Assembly: GCF_001517405.1 (NCBI RefSeq)
Contig: NZ_LN907828.1
Span: 62,001-126,000, forward strand
DNA from: Duffyella gerundensis
Lineage (GTDB): Bacteria > Pseudomonadota > Gammaproteobacteria > Enterobacterales > Enterobacteriaceae
Length of the DNA stretch: 64,000 nucleotides
Direction of reading: 5' to 3'
This document shows positions 53,474-62,886 of this stretch, in pieces; positions within the stretch are counted from its first letter, which is position 1; the number at the start of each line of letters is the position of its first letter. The notes below the pieces were generated by a model. It saw nothing but the letters and a program-made list of their open reading frames with translations. It ran no database searches and was not told the origin of the DNA. The position numbers and the translations under genes are program-made.

Positions 53474-55687
53474 TCAGAACTTATAGCTGGCGGTCACGGA
53501 GACGTTACGCGGCTCGCCCCAGACAATTGAGTCGCTGACGTTGGTGTCATACTCTTTGTCGAACAGGTTATTGATGTTCGCCTGTAACGTCAGCTGTTTG
53601 GTCAGCTGATAACGGCTGAACAGGTTGACCAGCGCATAGCTGCCCTGCTCGGCGTGCCAGGTGCCGTTGCCTTCCGGCGCATCGACATCCTGCCAGACGT
53701 GCGTCTGCCAGTTAACGCCGCCGCCAACGGTCAGCTCCTGCAACATCGGCAGGCGATAGCTGGTAAACAGCTTCAGCTGGGTGCGCGGCAGATCCGGGTT
53801 CACCGCCGTGCCGTCACGTTCTGCCGCAATGTAGCGCGTGCCGCCGAAGGTCATCTGCCAGTTGTCGGTGATCGCGCCGTTGATCTCAAACTCAATCCCG
53901 CGACTCACCGTACCATCCACCCCTTCATACGCGGTTTCAGTGCTGTTCGGAATGATGCGACCGGTGCTTTGCGCCACGTTGTCCAGCTCGCTGCGGAACA
54001 GGGTCAGTGAGGTAGTCAGACGGCTGTTAAACCAGTCCGATTTCACGCCCGCTTCGTAGTTTTTACCGATTACCGGCGACAGATAACCGCCATTGATGTC
54101 GCGATAGGTCTGCGGCTGGAAGACCGAGGTGTAGCTGGCGTAGGTTGACCAGTTTTCATCGATGTCATAAATCAGCCCGGCGTACGGCGTGATGTTATTT
54201 TTCTCAATGTTGGCGGTCAGCGTGTCGTTGGTCCAGCGCGTGTAACGCGCGCCGACGATCAGGTGCAGCGGATCGGCCAGTGAAATACGGGTTGCCATAT
54301 AAGCCGATTTTTCCCGCGTGATATCTTCCTGCGACAGCGAGCGCTCGCCCCAGTCGGTTTCACGGAAGTTACCGTTATAGCTGTTGAAATCGCCCAGCAT
54401 TTCGCTGGAGATGTTTTCAAAGGTGCCGTAATAGGTGTTGTGCTGTTTGGTGTAATTCACTCCGACCATCAGCTCATGCTGGCGACCAAACAGTTCATAC
54501 GGCCCGTTAGCAAAGGCGTCGACCGCATCCATCTTGCGTTCACCGGTGTTATAGCCGGTGCCGCCCACGACTGGATAGCCAGCGTAAGGTGAAACGCCCG
54601 CGCCGGTATTCTTATCAAAGTAGCCCTGAATGTAGAGCTGACGGCTGTCGAGCGTGGTGACATTGTGCGTGCCGTTCAGGGTGGTCTGCCAGCCGTTATC
54701 AAAGTTTTGCTTCAGGTTCACAAAGGCTTTTTTGCTGGTTTTGTCGTTGTAGGCCCAGTCCGGTGCGGTGTTAAAGCCACGACGATAGTCGGTCTCGCTG
54801 CCGTCGACGTACCAGCGCGGCACGCCGCCCCACGTCACGCTGTCGGCGTTGGTTTCCTGGTATTCATAACCCAGCGACAAGGTGGTGGCATCGGTAAGAT
54901 CGGCATCGATCACACCATAGATAAACTTCTTCTCAGCACCGTAACGCTCGACATAACTGTTGCGATCCTGATAACCAGCCACCACGCGGCCGCGCACGTT
55001 ACCCGATTCGCTCAGCGGCGCGGAGAGATCGGCAACGTAGCGCTGTTTATTCCAGCTGCCATAGGTCGCCGAAACGTCGCCGGTAAACTCGCGGCTGTCA
55101 GCATGCTTACGCACCATGTTGACCGCGGCAGACGGATTGCCCGCGCCGGTCATCAGGCCGGTCGCCCCGCGAACCACTTCAATGCGTTCATACATCGCGG
55201 TATCGGACTGCGCATCGCCGAGGTTCCAGCGCGGCTCAAACACCGTTTTGATGCCATCAACCATGTAGTTATCGATCAGAAAGCCGCGCGAATAATAGGT
55301 GCGACGATCGAGATCGGCCACGCTCTCCTGAATGGCGGTGGTGTTATTCAGCACGTCGCCCAACGATTGCAGCTGCTGATCTTCCATACGTTGTTTACTG
55401 ACAATGCTCACCGACTGTGGGATGTCGCGGGCGACCAGCGCCATCTTGGTACCGGAACGCGTCACCGGCACGCTGTAATCGCTGGCGGCGCTGCTCTCGG
55501 CCGCATCACTGGCAGAGGCATCAACGGTCAGCGTCTGCTGTTCCTGTGCCACGGCTTCAGCGGCGTACACCTGCGGTGCGGCAAGCGCGGCACCCACCAT
55601 CAGGGCGACCACAGACAATGAGGTACGCATGCCGGTAACGGCGTCAGAACGAACTTCCCGGTTACAACGTGAAACAGAAGACATCAT
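53474..55687 (-). CDS. fhuE: FhuE-like TonB-dependent ferric siderophore receptor
   Basis: 737 residues (735 if the second of two adjacent ATGs, with better spacing from GAGG, is used). Signal peptide to about residue 43 (PQVYA-AEA), TonB box region (QTLTVDASA), plug (ARDIPQSVSIVSKQRMEDQQLQSLGDVL, YYSRGFLIDNYMVDGI, ERIEVVRGATGLMTGAGNPSAAVNMVRK) and barrel ending TASYKF. The plug wording YYSRGF..DNYMVDG and the GLMTGAGNPSA loop are typical of FhuE, which takes up coprogen, rhodotorulate and ferrioxamine B. A three-hexamer Fur-like site is 90 bases upstream. Confidence 0.88.
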   Translation of the reverse strand: MMSSVSRCNREVRSDAVTGMRTSLSVVALMVGAALAAPQVYAAEAVAQEQQTLTVDASASDAAESSAASDYSVPVTRSGTKMALVARDIPQSVSIVSKQRMEDQQLQSLGDVLNNTTAIQESVADLDRRTYYSRGFLIDNYMVDGIKTVFEPRWNLGDAQSDTAMYERIEVVRGATGLMTGAGNPSAAVNMVRKHADSREFTGDVSATYGSWNKQRYVADLSAPLSESGNVRGRVVAGYQDRNSYVERYGAEKKFIYGVIDADLTDATTLSLGYEYQETNADSVTWGGVPRWYVDGSETDYRRGFNTAPDWAYNDKTSKKAFVNLKQNFDNGWQTTLNGTHNVTTLDSRQLYIQGYFDKNTGAGVSPYAGYPVVGGTGYNTGERKMDAVDAFANGPYELFGRQHELMVGVNYTKQHNTYYGTFENISSEMLGDFNSYNGNFRETDWGERSLSQEDITREKSAYMATRISLADPLHLIVGARYTRWTNDTLTANIEKNNITPYAGLIYDIDENWSTYASYTSVFQPQTYRDINGGYLSPVIGKNYEAGVKSDWFNSRLTTSLTLFRSELDNVAQSTGRIIPNSTETAYEGVDGTVSRGIEFEINGAITDNWQMTFGGTRYIAAERDGTAVNPDLPRTQLKLFTSYRLPMLQELTVGGGVNWQTHVWQDVDAPEGNGTWHAEQGSYALVNLFSRYQLTKQLTLQANINNLFDKEYDTNVSDSIVWGEPRNVSVTASYKF

Positions 55688-55776
55688 TTTACCTCAGAAG
55701 AGTTTTTTTATTATTTCCACCGTATGCGCCGCTGCTGCTAACACCTAAAAAAGGCGCTGCAAGTCGGAACACAAAT

Positions 55777-55794
55777 GAGAATGAGAACTATAAT
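55777..55794 (-). promoter_or_regulatory. Fur-type hexamer array upstream of fhuE
   Basis: GAGAAT-GAGAAC-TATAAT, three contiguous approximations of the Fur hexamer GATAAT (5, 4 and 5 of 6 matches), about 90 bases upstream of the receptor start. Confidence 0.6.
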
Positions 55795-55906
55795 TTTTTT
55801 ATTTGATGTGTAAAAGGATATTAAGGAACTTTTCCGGATTTCTGCAAACGTGTCTTTTCACACGGTGGGATTCGATGCCATCAGGGGGCTGAGGAGATGA
55901 AAAGAC

Positions 55907-55928
55907 GGCCCGCTATAGGGTGCGGGCC
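55907..55928 (-). terminator. Intrinsic terminator of the ubiUV operon
   Basis: GGCCCGC (55907-55913) pairs exactly with GCGGGCC (55922-55928); the minus strand continues GTCTTTTC. Confidence 0.7.
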
Positions 55929-55952
55929 AGTAGAAAGAAGAAGTTAGCGAGG

Positions 55953-56831
55953 TCAGGATGCCAGCGTCATACCCGCAACTTTGCGCCAGTAACCGTTGCA
56001 GTCGTTGCCCTGCGCAACCATCAGCGGCGCCTGGCCCTGTTCATTAGCGCGAAAGCGATCGATCATCTGCAATGTGCTGGCATCCTGCGGCGACAGACGA
56101 ACAATATCGATCAGATTTTGCATGCTCAGCAGATCGTTACCGAGGTTGTAACAGTAGCCACTCAGGGTTTGAATGCCATTCAGCACAAACACCTGCTGTC
56201 CCTCCTGCGATTTTACGGGGCGTCCGGTGGGATAGTTTATGCAGCAGGTTTCGCAGGCGTCTTTTGCCCGATTCTCCGAGCGGGCGGTAAAGCAGCGCGC
56301 CGAGAGCGCCAGCGGCAGATGGCCGTAAGCCAGCAGCTCGATCTCAAACCGCTGCCGCAGGCCACGTTCCTCACACTGCTGCATCAGCAGCCGCAGCCAG
56401 TCGCGCGACATCTCCACCGGCAGGCACCAGCGCGTCATGCCCTCTTTCACCAACAGCTGCAACGTATCAACGTTGTAGACATTCAGCGTCGGTCCGGCAA
56501 CAAACGGCAGCCTGCGCTCAGCGGCCATGTTAACGGTGCCGAAATCATTGGCCTCAATCAGAAACTCGCCGTTCTCGACGTAACGCTGTAGCTCTTTCAG
56601 CTCCGATGGCGACTGCAGCAGCGCCAGCGTGCTGAGCACCACTTGCTTGCCGCTGGCTGCCAGTTCGCGTGCCAGCGTCATCCAGCCCGGATAAGTGGTG
56701 GCGCGCCGTTTGCTGCACACCGCCTCGCCGAGGCAAACGATATCAGCGCTGCTGTTTGCCGCCTGCTGATAAAAACTTTCCAGCTCGCTGGCTGGCCAGT
56801 ACCAGAGCACCGGACCAAGAGAATATTGCAT
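55953..56831 (-). CDS. ubiV: Anaerobic ubiquinone hydroxylation protein UbiV
   Basis: 292 residues, peptidase U32-like family without peptidase role. It forms a heterodimer with UbiU that uses prephenate to hydroxylate ubiquinone precursors without oxygen. Cysteine ligands for the 4Fe-4S cluster are visible: C in VCLGEAVCSKRR near residue 35-42, and the C-x12-C-x2-C-C cluster in RCFTARSENRAKDACETCC. It lies 9 bases downstream of ubiU in the same operon. Confidence 0.93.
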   Translation of the reverse strand: MQYSLGPVLWYWPASELESFYQQAANSSADIVCLGEAVCSKRRATTYPGWMTLARELAASGKQVVLSTLALLQSPSELKELQRYVENGEFLIEANDFGTVNMAAERRLPFVAGPTLNVYNVDTLQLLVKEGMTRWCLPVEMSRDWLRLLMQQCEERGLRQRFEIELLAYGHLPLALSARCFTARSENRAKDACETCCINYPTGRPVKSQEGQQVFVLNGIQTLSGYCYNLGNDLLSMQNLIDIVRLSPQDASTLQMIDRFRANEQGQAPLMVAQGNDCNGYWRKVAGMTLAS

Positions 56832-56840
56832 TCTGCCTCC

Positions 56841-57836
56841 TTATTGCCATTCACGGTGGTAAGCGCCCAGCGTGGTCTGCGTGCCTTCGGCCAACTCGCC
56901 CAGCGACTGCATCCACTGCGGTGCAACCGCAAACTGTTCCGGCTGTGCCATGCACCGATCGATCGCCTGGCGCCAGACGCGCGCCACCTGCGCCACATAA
57001 GCCGGGCTGCGCTGGCGCCCTTCAATTTTTACCGATGCCACGCCCGCGCGCAGCAATTCAGGCAGCAGCGCCAGGGTGTTCAGGCTGGTCGGCTCTTCCA
57101 GCACGTGATAACAACTGTCGTCGACCTGATAGCGCCCTTTACATAAGGTGGGATAACCGGCGCTTTCGTCAGGCGCATAGCGGTCGATCAGCACCTCATT
57201 CAGCCGCGATTCCATGCCTTTTGGCGTCTGCTGCCAGCGCACAAACTTCGCTGGCGAGCAGGCACCCGCGCTGTTGGGCGACTCGCCGGTGAGCCATGAC
57301 GAGAGATAACAGCGCCCTTCCGCCATGATGCACAGGCTGCCAAAGGCGAACACCTCCAGCGGCACCGGCGTACTGCGCGCCAGCTGTTTAACCTGATGAA
57401 TCGACAGCACGCGCGGCAGCACCACGCGATGCAGATTAAAATGGCGATGATAAAAGCGGATCGCCTCGAGGTTGGTGGCTGACGCCTGCACTGACAGATG
57501 CCGTTCCACCTGCGGATAGCGCGTGGCGGCATACTCCAGCGTGGCGATATCCGCCAGAATCAGCGCATCGGCACCGTTTTGCGCAGCAACGTCGATCGCC
57601 CGCTGCCAGCGCGTCATGCCGTCCGGATGGGCAAAGGTGTTGATCGCCACATGCAGTTTGCGGCGATGTTGATGCAGATAACGCGCCGCCTCAGCCAGCT
57701 TTTTATCGGTAAAGTTAAGCCCTGCAAAGTGACGCGCATTAGTGTCATCCTTCAGCCCAACATAAACCGCATCGGCCCCGTTTTCGATCGCGGTGCGTAA
57801 CGCAGGCAAATTGCCCGCCGGGCACAACAGCTCCAT
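56841..57836 (-). CDS. ubiU: Anaerobic ubiquinone hydroxylation protein UbiU
   Basis: 331 residues from the ATG at 57836 (AGAGGATCA upstream); the longer frame is unlikely. U32 family protein with start MELLCPAGNLPALRTAIENGADAVYVG, the central ADIATLEYAATRYP and the cysteine motif CIMAEGRCYLSSWLTGESPN..GAC that binds 4Fe-4S. Works with UbiV and the SCP2-fold UbiT, which is divergent 198 bases away. Confidence 0.94.
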   Translation of the reverse strand: MELLCPAGNLPALRTAIENGADAVYVGLKDDTNARHFAGLNFTDKKLAEAARYLHQHRRKLHVAINTFAHPDGMTRWQRAIDVAAQNGADALILADIATLEYAATRYPQVERHLSVQASATNLEAIRFYHRHFNLHRVVLPRVLSIHQVKQLARSTPVPLEVFAFGSLCIMAEGRCYLSSWLTGESPNSAGACSPAKFVRWQQTPKGMESRLNEVLIDRYAPDESAGYPTLCKGRYQVDDSCYHVLEEPTSLNTLALLPELLRAGVASVKIEGRQRSPAYVAQVARVWRQAIDRCMAQPEQFAVAPQWMQSLGELAEGTQTTLGAYHREWQ

Positions 57837-58034
57837 AGTTGATCCTCTCAGCTTGCAGATGGGCGTCGAGTCTAGGCAGCCTGCGCGATGAAAATGTTGA
57901 TGTAAGGCAGAGAAACCGCAGTTGTTGAGCGTAAGAGGATTTTTTCTGCCACCCACGCGCTTTTATTGATCCCGGCACGGGCGGCTAAAAATCCCTGTGG
58001 CAGAATCAGTGAAATTTTTTTCAGGAGTTGAACC
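57837..58034. promoter_or_regulatory. ubiUV / ubiT divergent promoter region
   Basis: 198 bases. Only half-sites of the FNR consensus (TTGAT) are seen, near 57899 and 57965, with no full TTGAT-N4-ATCAA. An inverted pair CTGCCAC (57946-57952) / GTGGCAG (57997-58003) is present. E. coli ubiUVT is oxygen-regulated; the equivalent here cannot be proved from sequence. Confidence 0.45.
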
Positions 58035-58565
58035 GTGCTGAAACGATTACAGAATCTGTGTGTGCAAAACGGCCCCGCGCTGGTCGGGCTACCCGTGGCG
58101 TTGACGCCTTTTCCGCTGAGAAAGCGGATGTTAGAGCAGCTGCTGAACGCGCAATTTCGCCAGGCGTTGGCGGAGGGCGATCTCGATTTTCTGCAGGATC
58201 ACTTCCTCGGTATTGATATCCTCGACATGGGCCTGCGCTGGGTTACCACGCTGCAACAGGGTCAACTCAGCGTGATGGCTCGCGACGACGCTGACGTCTG
58301 GTTTCGCGGCAACGCTAACGACCTGCTGCTGGTGGCGGCGCGCAAGGCCGATCCTGACATGCTGTTTTTCCAGCGCCGACTGGCTATCGAAGGCGATACC
58401 GAACTGGGACTGGAAGTGAAGAACCTGATGGACGCCATGGAGTTTGATGCTATGCCGCGCCCGTTGCTCAACGCCATGCAACAGCTGGCGACGTGGGTAG
58501 AAGCGGCCCGCACAATGCCCTCGACCGATGGCAGTTCAGGCAGAAAATCGACGCCGCTTATATAA
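58035..58565 (+). CDS. ubiT: Ubiquinone biosynthesis accessory factor UbiT (SCP2 domain)
   Basis: 176 residues with a GTG start at 58035 (AGGAG 8 bases upstream). The SCP2/sterol-carrier domain spans about 40-150 (LDFLQDHFLGIDILDMGLRW, FFQRRLAIEGDTELGLEVKNLMDA). It binds ubiquinone intermediates or phospholipid and is needed for anaerobic ubiquinone synthesis with UbiU and UbiV. Normal family length. Confidence 0.92.
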   Translation: MLKRLQNLCVQNGPALVGLPVALTPFPLRKRMLEQLLNAQFRQALAEGDLDFLQDHFLGIDILDMGLRWVTTLQQGQLSVMARDDADVWFRGNANDLLLVAARKADPDMLFFQRRLAIEGDTELGLEVKNLMDAMEFDAMPRPLLNAMQQLATWVEAARTMPSTDGSSGRKSTPLI

Positions 58566-58639
58566 CGTCATGACAGCAGCGACGCGACGCATTATGCTGA
58601 ACGCCAGAGGTTATATTTTTCAGCATATTCAGGCCACCC

Positions 58640-59689
58640 ATGACCGATTCGTTACCCGCACCGCTGCCGTTACACGCCCTCTCTGCCGACGCCGATATCA
58701 GCGCGCGTCTGGCGGAATTTGTGCGCGACAAAGACGCCTTTTCACCGAATACCTGGCGCCAGCTGCTAAGCGTGATGCGCATCTGCTTTAGCTGGTCGCA
58801 GCAGAATGGACGTTCGTTTCTGCCTATGTCACCTGACGATCTGCGTGACTATCTCACCCATCTGCAGGAGATCGGCCGCGCCTCCTCCACCATTTCTACC
58901 CACGCGTCGCTGATTTCCATGCTGCACCGCAACGCAGGGCTGGTACCGCCCAATACCTCGCCTGCGGTATTTCGCACCATGAAAAAGATCAATCGTGTGG
59001 CGGTGATCGCCGGTGAGCGTACCGGTCAGGCTGTGCCGTTCCGGCTCAACGATTTGATGGCGCTGGATCGCTGCTGGGTTAACGCGACGCGCTTACAGGA
59101 TTTGCGCAATCTCGCCTTTTTGCATATTGCCTACGGCACGCTGCTACGCGTTAGCGAACTGGCGCGGCTGCGGGTGCGCGACGTCACGCGAGCCGAAGAT
59201 GGGCGCATTATCCTTGATGTTGCCTGGACCAAAACCATCGTGCAAACCGGCGGCTTGATCAAGGCGCTGAGCGCCCTTTCGACCCGACGGCTGGAGGCGT
59301 GGATCGCCGCGGCTGGCCTGGCTCGCGAGCCCGATGCGTTTCTGTTTTGCCGGGTGCATCGCTGCAATAAAGCCCTGCTCACCGAAGAGGCGCCGTTAAG
59401 CACGCCCGCCATTGAAGCGATATTCAGTCACGCCTGGCAAACCATCGGCCCGGCGGAACCGGCCAGAGCCAATAAATCGCGCTATCGCGGCTGGAGCGGC
59501 CACAGCGCGCGCGTTGGCGCGGCGCAGGATATGGCCAAACAGGGCTATGCCGTGGCGCAGATCATGCAGGAAGGCACGTGGAAAAAGCCGGAAACGCTGA
59601 TGCGCTATATCCGTAATATCGATGCGCATCAGGGCGCGATGGTGGATTTGATGGAACGCCTCAGGCCAGATGCGGAGAGCAACAACTGA
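58640..59689 (+). CDS. Cre-like tyrosine recombinase
   Basis: 349 residues, close to phage P1 Cre (343). The N-terminal core-binding region carries DKDAFSPNTWRQLLSVMRICFSW and SPDDLRDYLTHLQEIGRAS, and the catalytic domain has all six active-site residues at Cre spacing: R170, K198, H288, R291, W314 and nucleophile Y323. Blocks such as GHSARVGAAQDMA, LQDLRNLAFLHIAYGTLLR and YIRNIDAHQGAMV match Cre strongly. No phage, plasmid or second recombinase gene is near, and no 13-8-13 lox-like site was seen in the adjoining sequence. It lies 74 bases after ubiT and convergent with the next gene. Function is unknown; domesticated recombinase or dimer-resolution enzyme are possibilities. Confidence 0.9.
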   Translation: MTDSLPAPLPLHALSADADISARLAEFVRDKDAFSPNTWRQLLSVMRICFSWSQQNGRSFLPMSPDDLRDYLTHLQEIGRASSTISTHASLISMLHRNAGLVPPNTSPAVFRTMKKINRVAVIAGERTGQAVPFRLNDLMALDRCWVNATRLQDLRNLAFLHIAYGTLLRVSELARLRVRDVTRAEDGRIILDVAWTKTIVQTGGLIKALSALSTRRLEAWIAAAGLAREPDAFLFCRVHRCNKALLTEEAPLSTPAIEAIFSHAWQTIGPAEPARANKSRYRGWSGHSARVGAAQDMAKQGYAVAQIMQEGTWKKPETLMRYIRNIDAHQGAMVDLMERLRPDAESNN

Positions 59690-59707
59690 TTCCGGCCTGA
59701 GTCGTGG

Positions 59708-61135
59708 TTAATAGCGCACACGTCCAGGCGCGGCGACATAGAGCCGCTGAAGCCCGCTGGCAGGCTGCGCATCATGCCCATCGGCATCGATTAACCGGCC
59801 GATCATGCTCTCTGCCCACCAGTGACAATCAAAGCGATGCAACCCCTTCATCAGCCGGGCATGCCGCTTCTGCCGTTCACGCAGGGGCAACTGCAGCGCG
59901 GTATGAATGGCATCCGCAATGGCGTCCGGATCATAAGGATTAACCAGAATCGCGCCGTCCATCTGTTCCGCCGCGCCGGCGAAGCGTGAAAGTACCAGCA
60001 CGCCGGGATCGGCAGGATCCTGCAGCGCCACGTACATTTTAGCCATCAGGCTCATTCCCGATACCAGCGGCGTCACGACGCCCACTCGCGAAGCGCGATA
60101 AATTCCCGCCTGCTCTTCCCGACTGTACTGATGATTCAGGCAGCTCACCGGATACCACTCCAGCGTGCCGTGGACGCCATTCATTTCGCCGCACAGGCTT
60201 TCCAGCTGGTGAGTGAGCGTGGAGGCGCGATGCGGATGACCGGCCGCGGGCGCCGCCAGCTGCAACAGCGTGACGTTGCCCGCATAGTGCGGATGGCTGC
60301 GCAGCAGCACTTCCATGGCGCTGATGCGATACGGCAATCCGGCGCTCTCATCAAGATGGCCGCCGCTCAGCACGGTGTTAACCGGCAAACGTTCCTGACA
60401 CTGCTGCGCCATAAATTCACAGCTGTTGCTCTCGCTCAGGCAGATCGCTTCGTCGAGATCGATACCCAGCGGAAACACGCCGGTGGAGATGATGCGGCCA
60501 TGAATCATCAAGCGGTTCGCCGTCAGCCGCTCGGTGCGAAATTCGCTGTCGATCCACGACAGAAAGTTGTTCATGTCCTGTTGCGTCTGAAAGCCAATCA
60601 CGTCGCAGCAGAGCAGCGACTCCGCCAGCCATTGCCATTCCGGAATCGCCTCGAAATGCATACCTACGGGAAAAGGCTGATGAAAGAAGAAACCAATGCG
60701 GTTGAGCAAGCCGGCATCGCGCACCGCTTTAATGCAGGGAATCAGGTGATAATCCTGCACCCAGATCACATCGTCCGGCATGGCGTATTCGGTTATTGCC
60801 GTGGCCCAGGCGTGATTGAGCTGCTGATACTGCCTGCGGCTGTCGTGGGTGAATCGGGCCAGATCGGGGCGCTGATGAAACACCGGCCACAGTCCCTGAT
60901 GCACGTAGCCGTGATAACCCTCTTCATACTCGGCGCGGGTCAGCGGAAAAGTCAGCGTATCGAACTTATCGCCCTGCTGAAATGTCAGCGGACGCCGTTG
61001 ATCCGGTGTGGCAATGTGAAACTCTCCGTCCCAGCTCACCCACAATCCGCCGCGGCGCGACAAAATGGCAGTGTAAATAGCGGCGAGCGTAGAGTGCTGA
61101 TGCAGATTATGTGAAACCAGAATCAAGCCTGACAT
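59708..61135 (-). CDS. OtsA-like GT20 protein lacking key catalytic residues
   Basis: 475 residues from the ATG at 61135, OtsA length and clearly alignable with trehalose-6-phosphate synthase. Retained: W and GE in GGLWVSWDGE, Y74 and W83 in YHGYVHQGLWPVFH, D128 in VQDYH, H152 in FFHQPFP, and the C-terminal QDPADPGVLVLSRFAGAA and VNPYDPDAI. Lost: the N-terminal SNR arginine (here HN), the GG glucose-phosphate loop, and the sugar-nucleotide residues: R262 is H, K267 is A (GGHLDESAGLP), D361 is S and E369 is M (SGMSLMAKM). It probably cannot make trehalose-6-phosphate by the known mechanism. No otsB is next to it. Possible regulator, sugar-binding protein or changed specificity. Confidence 0.9.
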   Translation of the reverse strand: MSGLILVSHNLHQHSTLAAIYTAILSRRGGLWVSWDGEFHIATPDQRRPLTFQQGDKFDTLTFPLTRAEYEEGYHGYVHQGLWPVFHQRPDLARFTHDSRRQYQQLNHAWATAITEYAMPDDVIWVQDYHLIPCIKAVRDAGLLNRIGFFFHQPFPVGMHFEAIPEWQWLAESLLCCDVIGFQTQQDMNNFLSWIDSEFRTERLTANRLMIHGRIISTGVFPLGIDLDEAICLSESNSCEFMAQQCQERLPVNTVLSGGHLDESAGLPYRISAMEVLLRSHPHYAGNVTLLQLAAPAAGHPHRASTLTHQLESLCGEMNGVHGTLEWYPVSCLNHQYSREEQAGIYRASRVGVVTPLVSGMSLMAKMYVALQDPADPGVLVLSRFAGAAEQMDGAILVNPYDPDAIADAIHTALQLPLRERQKRHARLMKGLHRFDCHWWAESMIGRLIDADGHDAQPASGLQRLYVAAPGRVRY

Positions 61136-61317
61136 AGCGTTGTCCGTAAGGGTGAGATGATGGCACCGATCGCCAACGCGATCCGTGCAGATTGTCAGCA
61201 ATCAGTTAATCATCAAACCCTGTAAAAAAGACGTAAAAATCAGTGCCTCTGGCGTAAAATTTTAGCAAATAACATAGCGATAACAGCGAATTAGCCGTTA
61301 ACCTCGCCGTAAGGTGA

Positions 61318-62547
61318 TCAATGATGCGGGTTATCAAGCCGCCGGATTGCGGGCGTCAGCGTCGCCGCCAGCGTGGCAATCAGCACCGCCGCAGTGGAGG
61401 CCAGCAATACCTTCCCCGTGCCGAAATGCATCGCCAGCGGACCGGCGGCAATCTCACCGAGTGGAATAGCGACAAAGGAACCCAGCGCGTCCCATGCGTA
61501 GACGCGCGCCAGCTTATCCGGCGGAATATGCGTTTGCAGCGAATGCGCCCACACCACGCCAAACTGGCCGAAGCCCATGCCCGCCATAAAAAACGCGGCC
61601 ATCAGCCAGCCCGGAGACGCGCCCTGACTGAGCAGCAGCACCGGCAGCGCTGAGAGCGCGACCAGCATAACGCCGATAAACAGCTCCCGCTGCGGACGCC
61701 AGCGTAGCGCTATAAAGGAGCCGGCGATCAGGCCAACGCTTTGCGCCGCCACGCTCATTCCCCAGCCGGCACGGCCAAACGACGCGTCAGCAACAATCGG
61801 GCCAATCACCATCACCACGCCGCTGAAAGCAGCATTAACTATGGTGAACTGCGCGACGATTACCCATACCCAGCTGCGGCTGCTGAACGCCTGCCAGCCG
61901 TCGCGAAGATCGTGCAAAATGCTGCTCTGTGCGCTGACCACCTGACCCGCGCCGGTCTTAATCAGTAAGTAAAGCGGCGCTGAAATCGCAAAGCCCAGTG
62001 CATCGATCGCCAGTCCCCAGCCCGGTCCGACGGTGCTGGTCAGCACGCCGCCCATCGAGGCGCCAATTACTGTTCCCGCATAGATGCTCAGCTGAATTAC
62101 CGCATTGGCGGCACGCAGGCGCGTCGCGGGCACGGTTTGCGGCACCATCGCCGACGATGCCGGTAGCGCAATGCCCGCCGCGGCACCGTTGAATGCGCCG
62201 ATAACCGCCAGCGCAACGATGGTTGCGCTGCCATCAAGAATTAACCAGGCGATCAGCGCCTGCGATAAAGCCGCCAGCATTGAGGACGAGAACAGCACCC
62301 TGCCGCGCGGGTAACGATCGGCCAGCACGCCGCCAACCATCAAAAAGATCACGTTGAACAGCGAGCGCGCCGCCACGACGATGCCGAGCTGCGCAGGTGT
62401 GCCGCCGATATCCAGCACCGCAAACGCCAGCGCAATCGGCGCGATGCCATTGCCCAGCACGGTAAACAAGCGGGCAAAAAACAGATAACGGAAGGCGGCG
62501 TAGTGAAAAATCCGTTTGGGCTGGGCGTCCATGACGTGCTGGTTCAA
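61318..62547 (-). CDS. Major facilitator superfamily exporter (EntS/MFS_3-like)
   Basis: About 409 residues with twelve hydrophobic segments and the cytoplasmic loop signature GGVLADRYPRGRVL after helix 2, matching the EntS/MFS_3 group of drug- or siderophore-exporting transporters. The start is uncertain: a TTG at 62547 has GGAG at the right distance, whereas the ATG codons at 62577 and 62532 lack ribosome sites. No catechol siderophore biosynthesis genes are near, so the substrate is unknown. Confidence 0.82.
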   Translation of the reverse strand: MNQHVMDAQPKRIFHYAAFRYLFFARLFTVLGNGIAPIALAFAVLDIGGTPAQLGIVVAARSLFNVIFLMVGGVLADRYPRGRVLFSSSMLAALSQALIAWLILDGSATIVALAVIGAFNGAAAGIALPASSAMVPQTVPATRLRAANAVIQLSIYAGTVIGASMGGVLTSTVGPGWGLAIDALGFAISAPLYLLIKTGAGQVVSAQSSILHDLRDGWQAFSSRSWVWVIVAQFTIVNAAFSGVVMVIGPIVADASFGRAGWGMSVAAQSVGLIAGSFIALRWRPQRELFIGVMLVALSALPVLLLSQGASPGWLMAAFFMAGMGFGQFGVVWAHSLQTHIPPDKLARVYAWDALGSFVAIPLGEIAAGPLAMHFGTGKVLLASTAAVLIATLAATLTPAIRRLDNPHH

Positions 62548-62886
62548 TGTTTTCTCCGGGCGAATGAAAAGCGGCATAGTCAGGCAGGATGCTGCCGCCG
62601 TGGTGACCTCAGCGCATTACTATGCCTTTTCTGACCAGGAAGTGAACCCTCCTTGCGGTTTTACTCCGGCAGGTTGACCATTTTGTGCGTTTTCCGATTC
62701 TGCTTTGTACTGCTTAGCTTGTTGAGGTTAACGCAGTAGTTAAACAACTAAAATGAATAGCTAATAGTATGCTGTAACTAAAAAAGGTTATCCTGGCTGA
62801 TACGCGCCGCCGTTCCTGTCACCTTTCTGTCATTTTCAGGCCGTATTTTCTTAACGGTCGCTCAGCCCCTGTTACCGGAGTTTGCT
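62548..62886. other. Divergent intergenic region, MFS / ABC importer
   Basis: 339 bases, AT-rich in the second half. It contains a short dyad TAGTT-AAAC-AACTA (62737-62750) and promoter-like TAGTAT at about 62765. No ORF or RNA gene is supported. Confidence 0.5.

Noticed and set aside
57837..58034. FNR boxes in the ubiUV/ubiT region
   Set aside because: Only half-sites TTGAT found; neither continues to ATCAA after four bases.
58561..58615. TATAACGTC / GAGGTTATA inverted pair before the Cre-like gene, as a lox-like site
   Set aside because: One arm has a mismatch and the inner gap is 37 bases, far from the 8-base spacer of lox. Treated as chance or promoter structure.
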